A DNA stretch of 64,000 nucleotides from Channa striata (Eukaryota > Chordata > Actinopteri > Anabantiformes > Channidae): the NCBI GenBank assembly GCA_033026295.1, contig JAUPFM010000086.1, positions 74,371 to 138,370 on the forward strand, read 5' to 3'. How positions within the stretch are numbered: the first letter of the stretch is position 1; every line of letters starts with the position of its first letter. Made by a program: the position numbers and the translations under genes. Shown in pieces: positions 63,901 through 64,000 of the stretch. Below the pieces are notes generated by a model. It was given only the letters and a program-made list of their open reading frames with translations. It was not told the origin of the DNA and did not search any database.

Positions 63901-64000
63901 GCGATAGGCCTGGGGAAGCCAGTTTGTCCTTTCACGTTTCTCAGGCCAGCCTGGTGCAAATCACACTTGTTTCACATCAATTTAAAGTTTGAAAACTCCA
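60880..64000 (+). repeat. 3-kb higher-order block, copy C
   Basis: It matches copy A (52031-55151) to the last base of the window, including the doubly deleted unit (63801-64000). The base matching the left end of the retrotransposon's target site would be 64017, just outside the window. Confidence 0.87.

Larger units (their letters stand above)
58314..64000 (+). repeat. Satellite array, right arm
   Basis: The same satellite resumes in the same orientation and the interrupted unit is completed. It contains full units plus units with the 57-bp and 93-bp deletions, mostly organised in the two higher-order blocks listed below. No other sequence type is present, and the array runs off the window end. 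Confidence 0.97.

Noticed and set aside
1..64000. tRNA, rRNA, telomeric repeat, LTR element or host gene
   Set aside because: No such sequence was seen outside or within the satellite; apart from the LINE there is no non-satellite stretch.

Overview
The window is eukaryotic and almost entirely satellite DNA. About 61 of its 64 kb is one head-to-tail tandem array, all on the same strand, with a full monomer of about 390 bp. I estimate roughly 165 units from length; I did not count them. Both window ends fall inside the array, so its true size is unknown. The only other element is a 3,129-bp non-LTR retrotransposon at 55185-58313. Its endonuclease and reverse transcriptase look RTE-like, and its leader and 3' end resemble elements I know as abundant in teleost fish. 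A fish chromosome, probably centromeric, pericentromeric or other heterochromatin, is therefore the best guess, but it rests on that element alone.

Array architecture. The full monomer (reference copy 12-401) is 390 bp, or 389 bp where one G is missing near its middle. It looks like a diverged dimer of two 195-bp halves. Shorter units arise from a few recurrent internal deletions (57, 93, 147 net, 108 and 42 net bp), mostly at 2-4 bp microhomologies, and two longer units (about 525 bp) carry a partial internal duplication. Units are grouped into higher-order repeats: 8.2-13.2 kb (period about 3.22 kb), 14.1-19.5 kb (3.26 kb), 18.2-27.4 kb (two copies of 4.62 kb), 33.7-38.2 kb, 38.3-40.3 kb (1.11 kb), 49.4-50.6 kb (0.57 kb), 50.3-52.9 kb (1.59 kb), and three related blocks at 52.0-55.2, 59.2-61.0 and 60.9-64.0 kb. 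Full-length units dominate the left; units with the 57-bp deletion become common from about 40 kb and especially 45-52 kb.

The retrotransposon sits in the array's orientation, is flanked by a perfect 17-bp target-site duplication, and has endonuclease then reverse transcriptase. Two single-base deletions split its reading frame into three pieces. The sequence 5' of the insertion is repeated 8,849 bp downstream, and the window stops 16 bp before the matching insertion site.

No cellular gene, RNA gene, CRISPR array or regulated operon is supported. The many 60-205 codon open frames are by-products of a repeat whose length is divisible by three. The main points to follow up are the apparently unrecognised satellite family, its 195-bp half-unit, its recent duplications, and homopolymer-length noise that may be a sequencing artefact.
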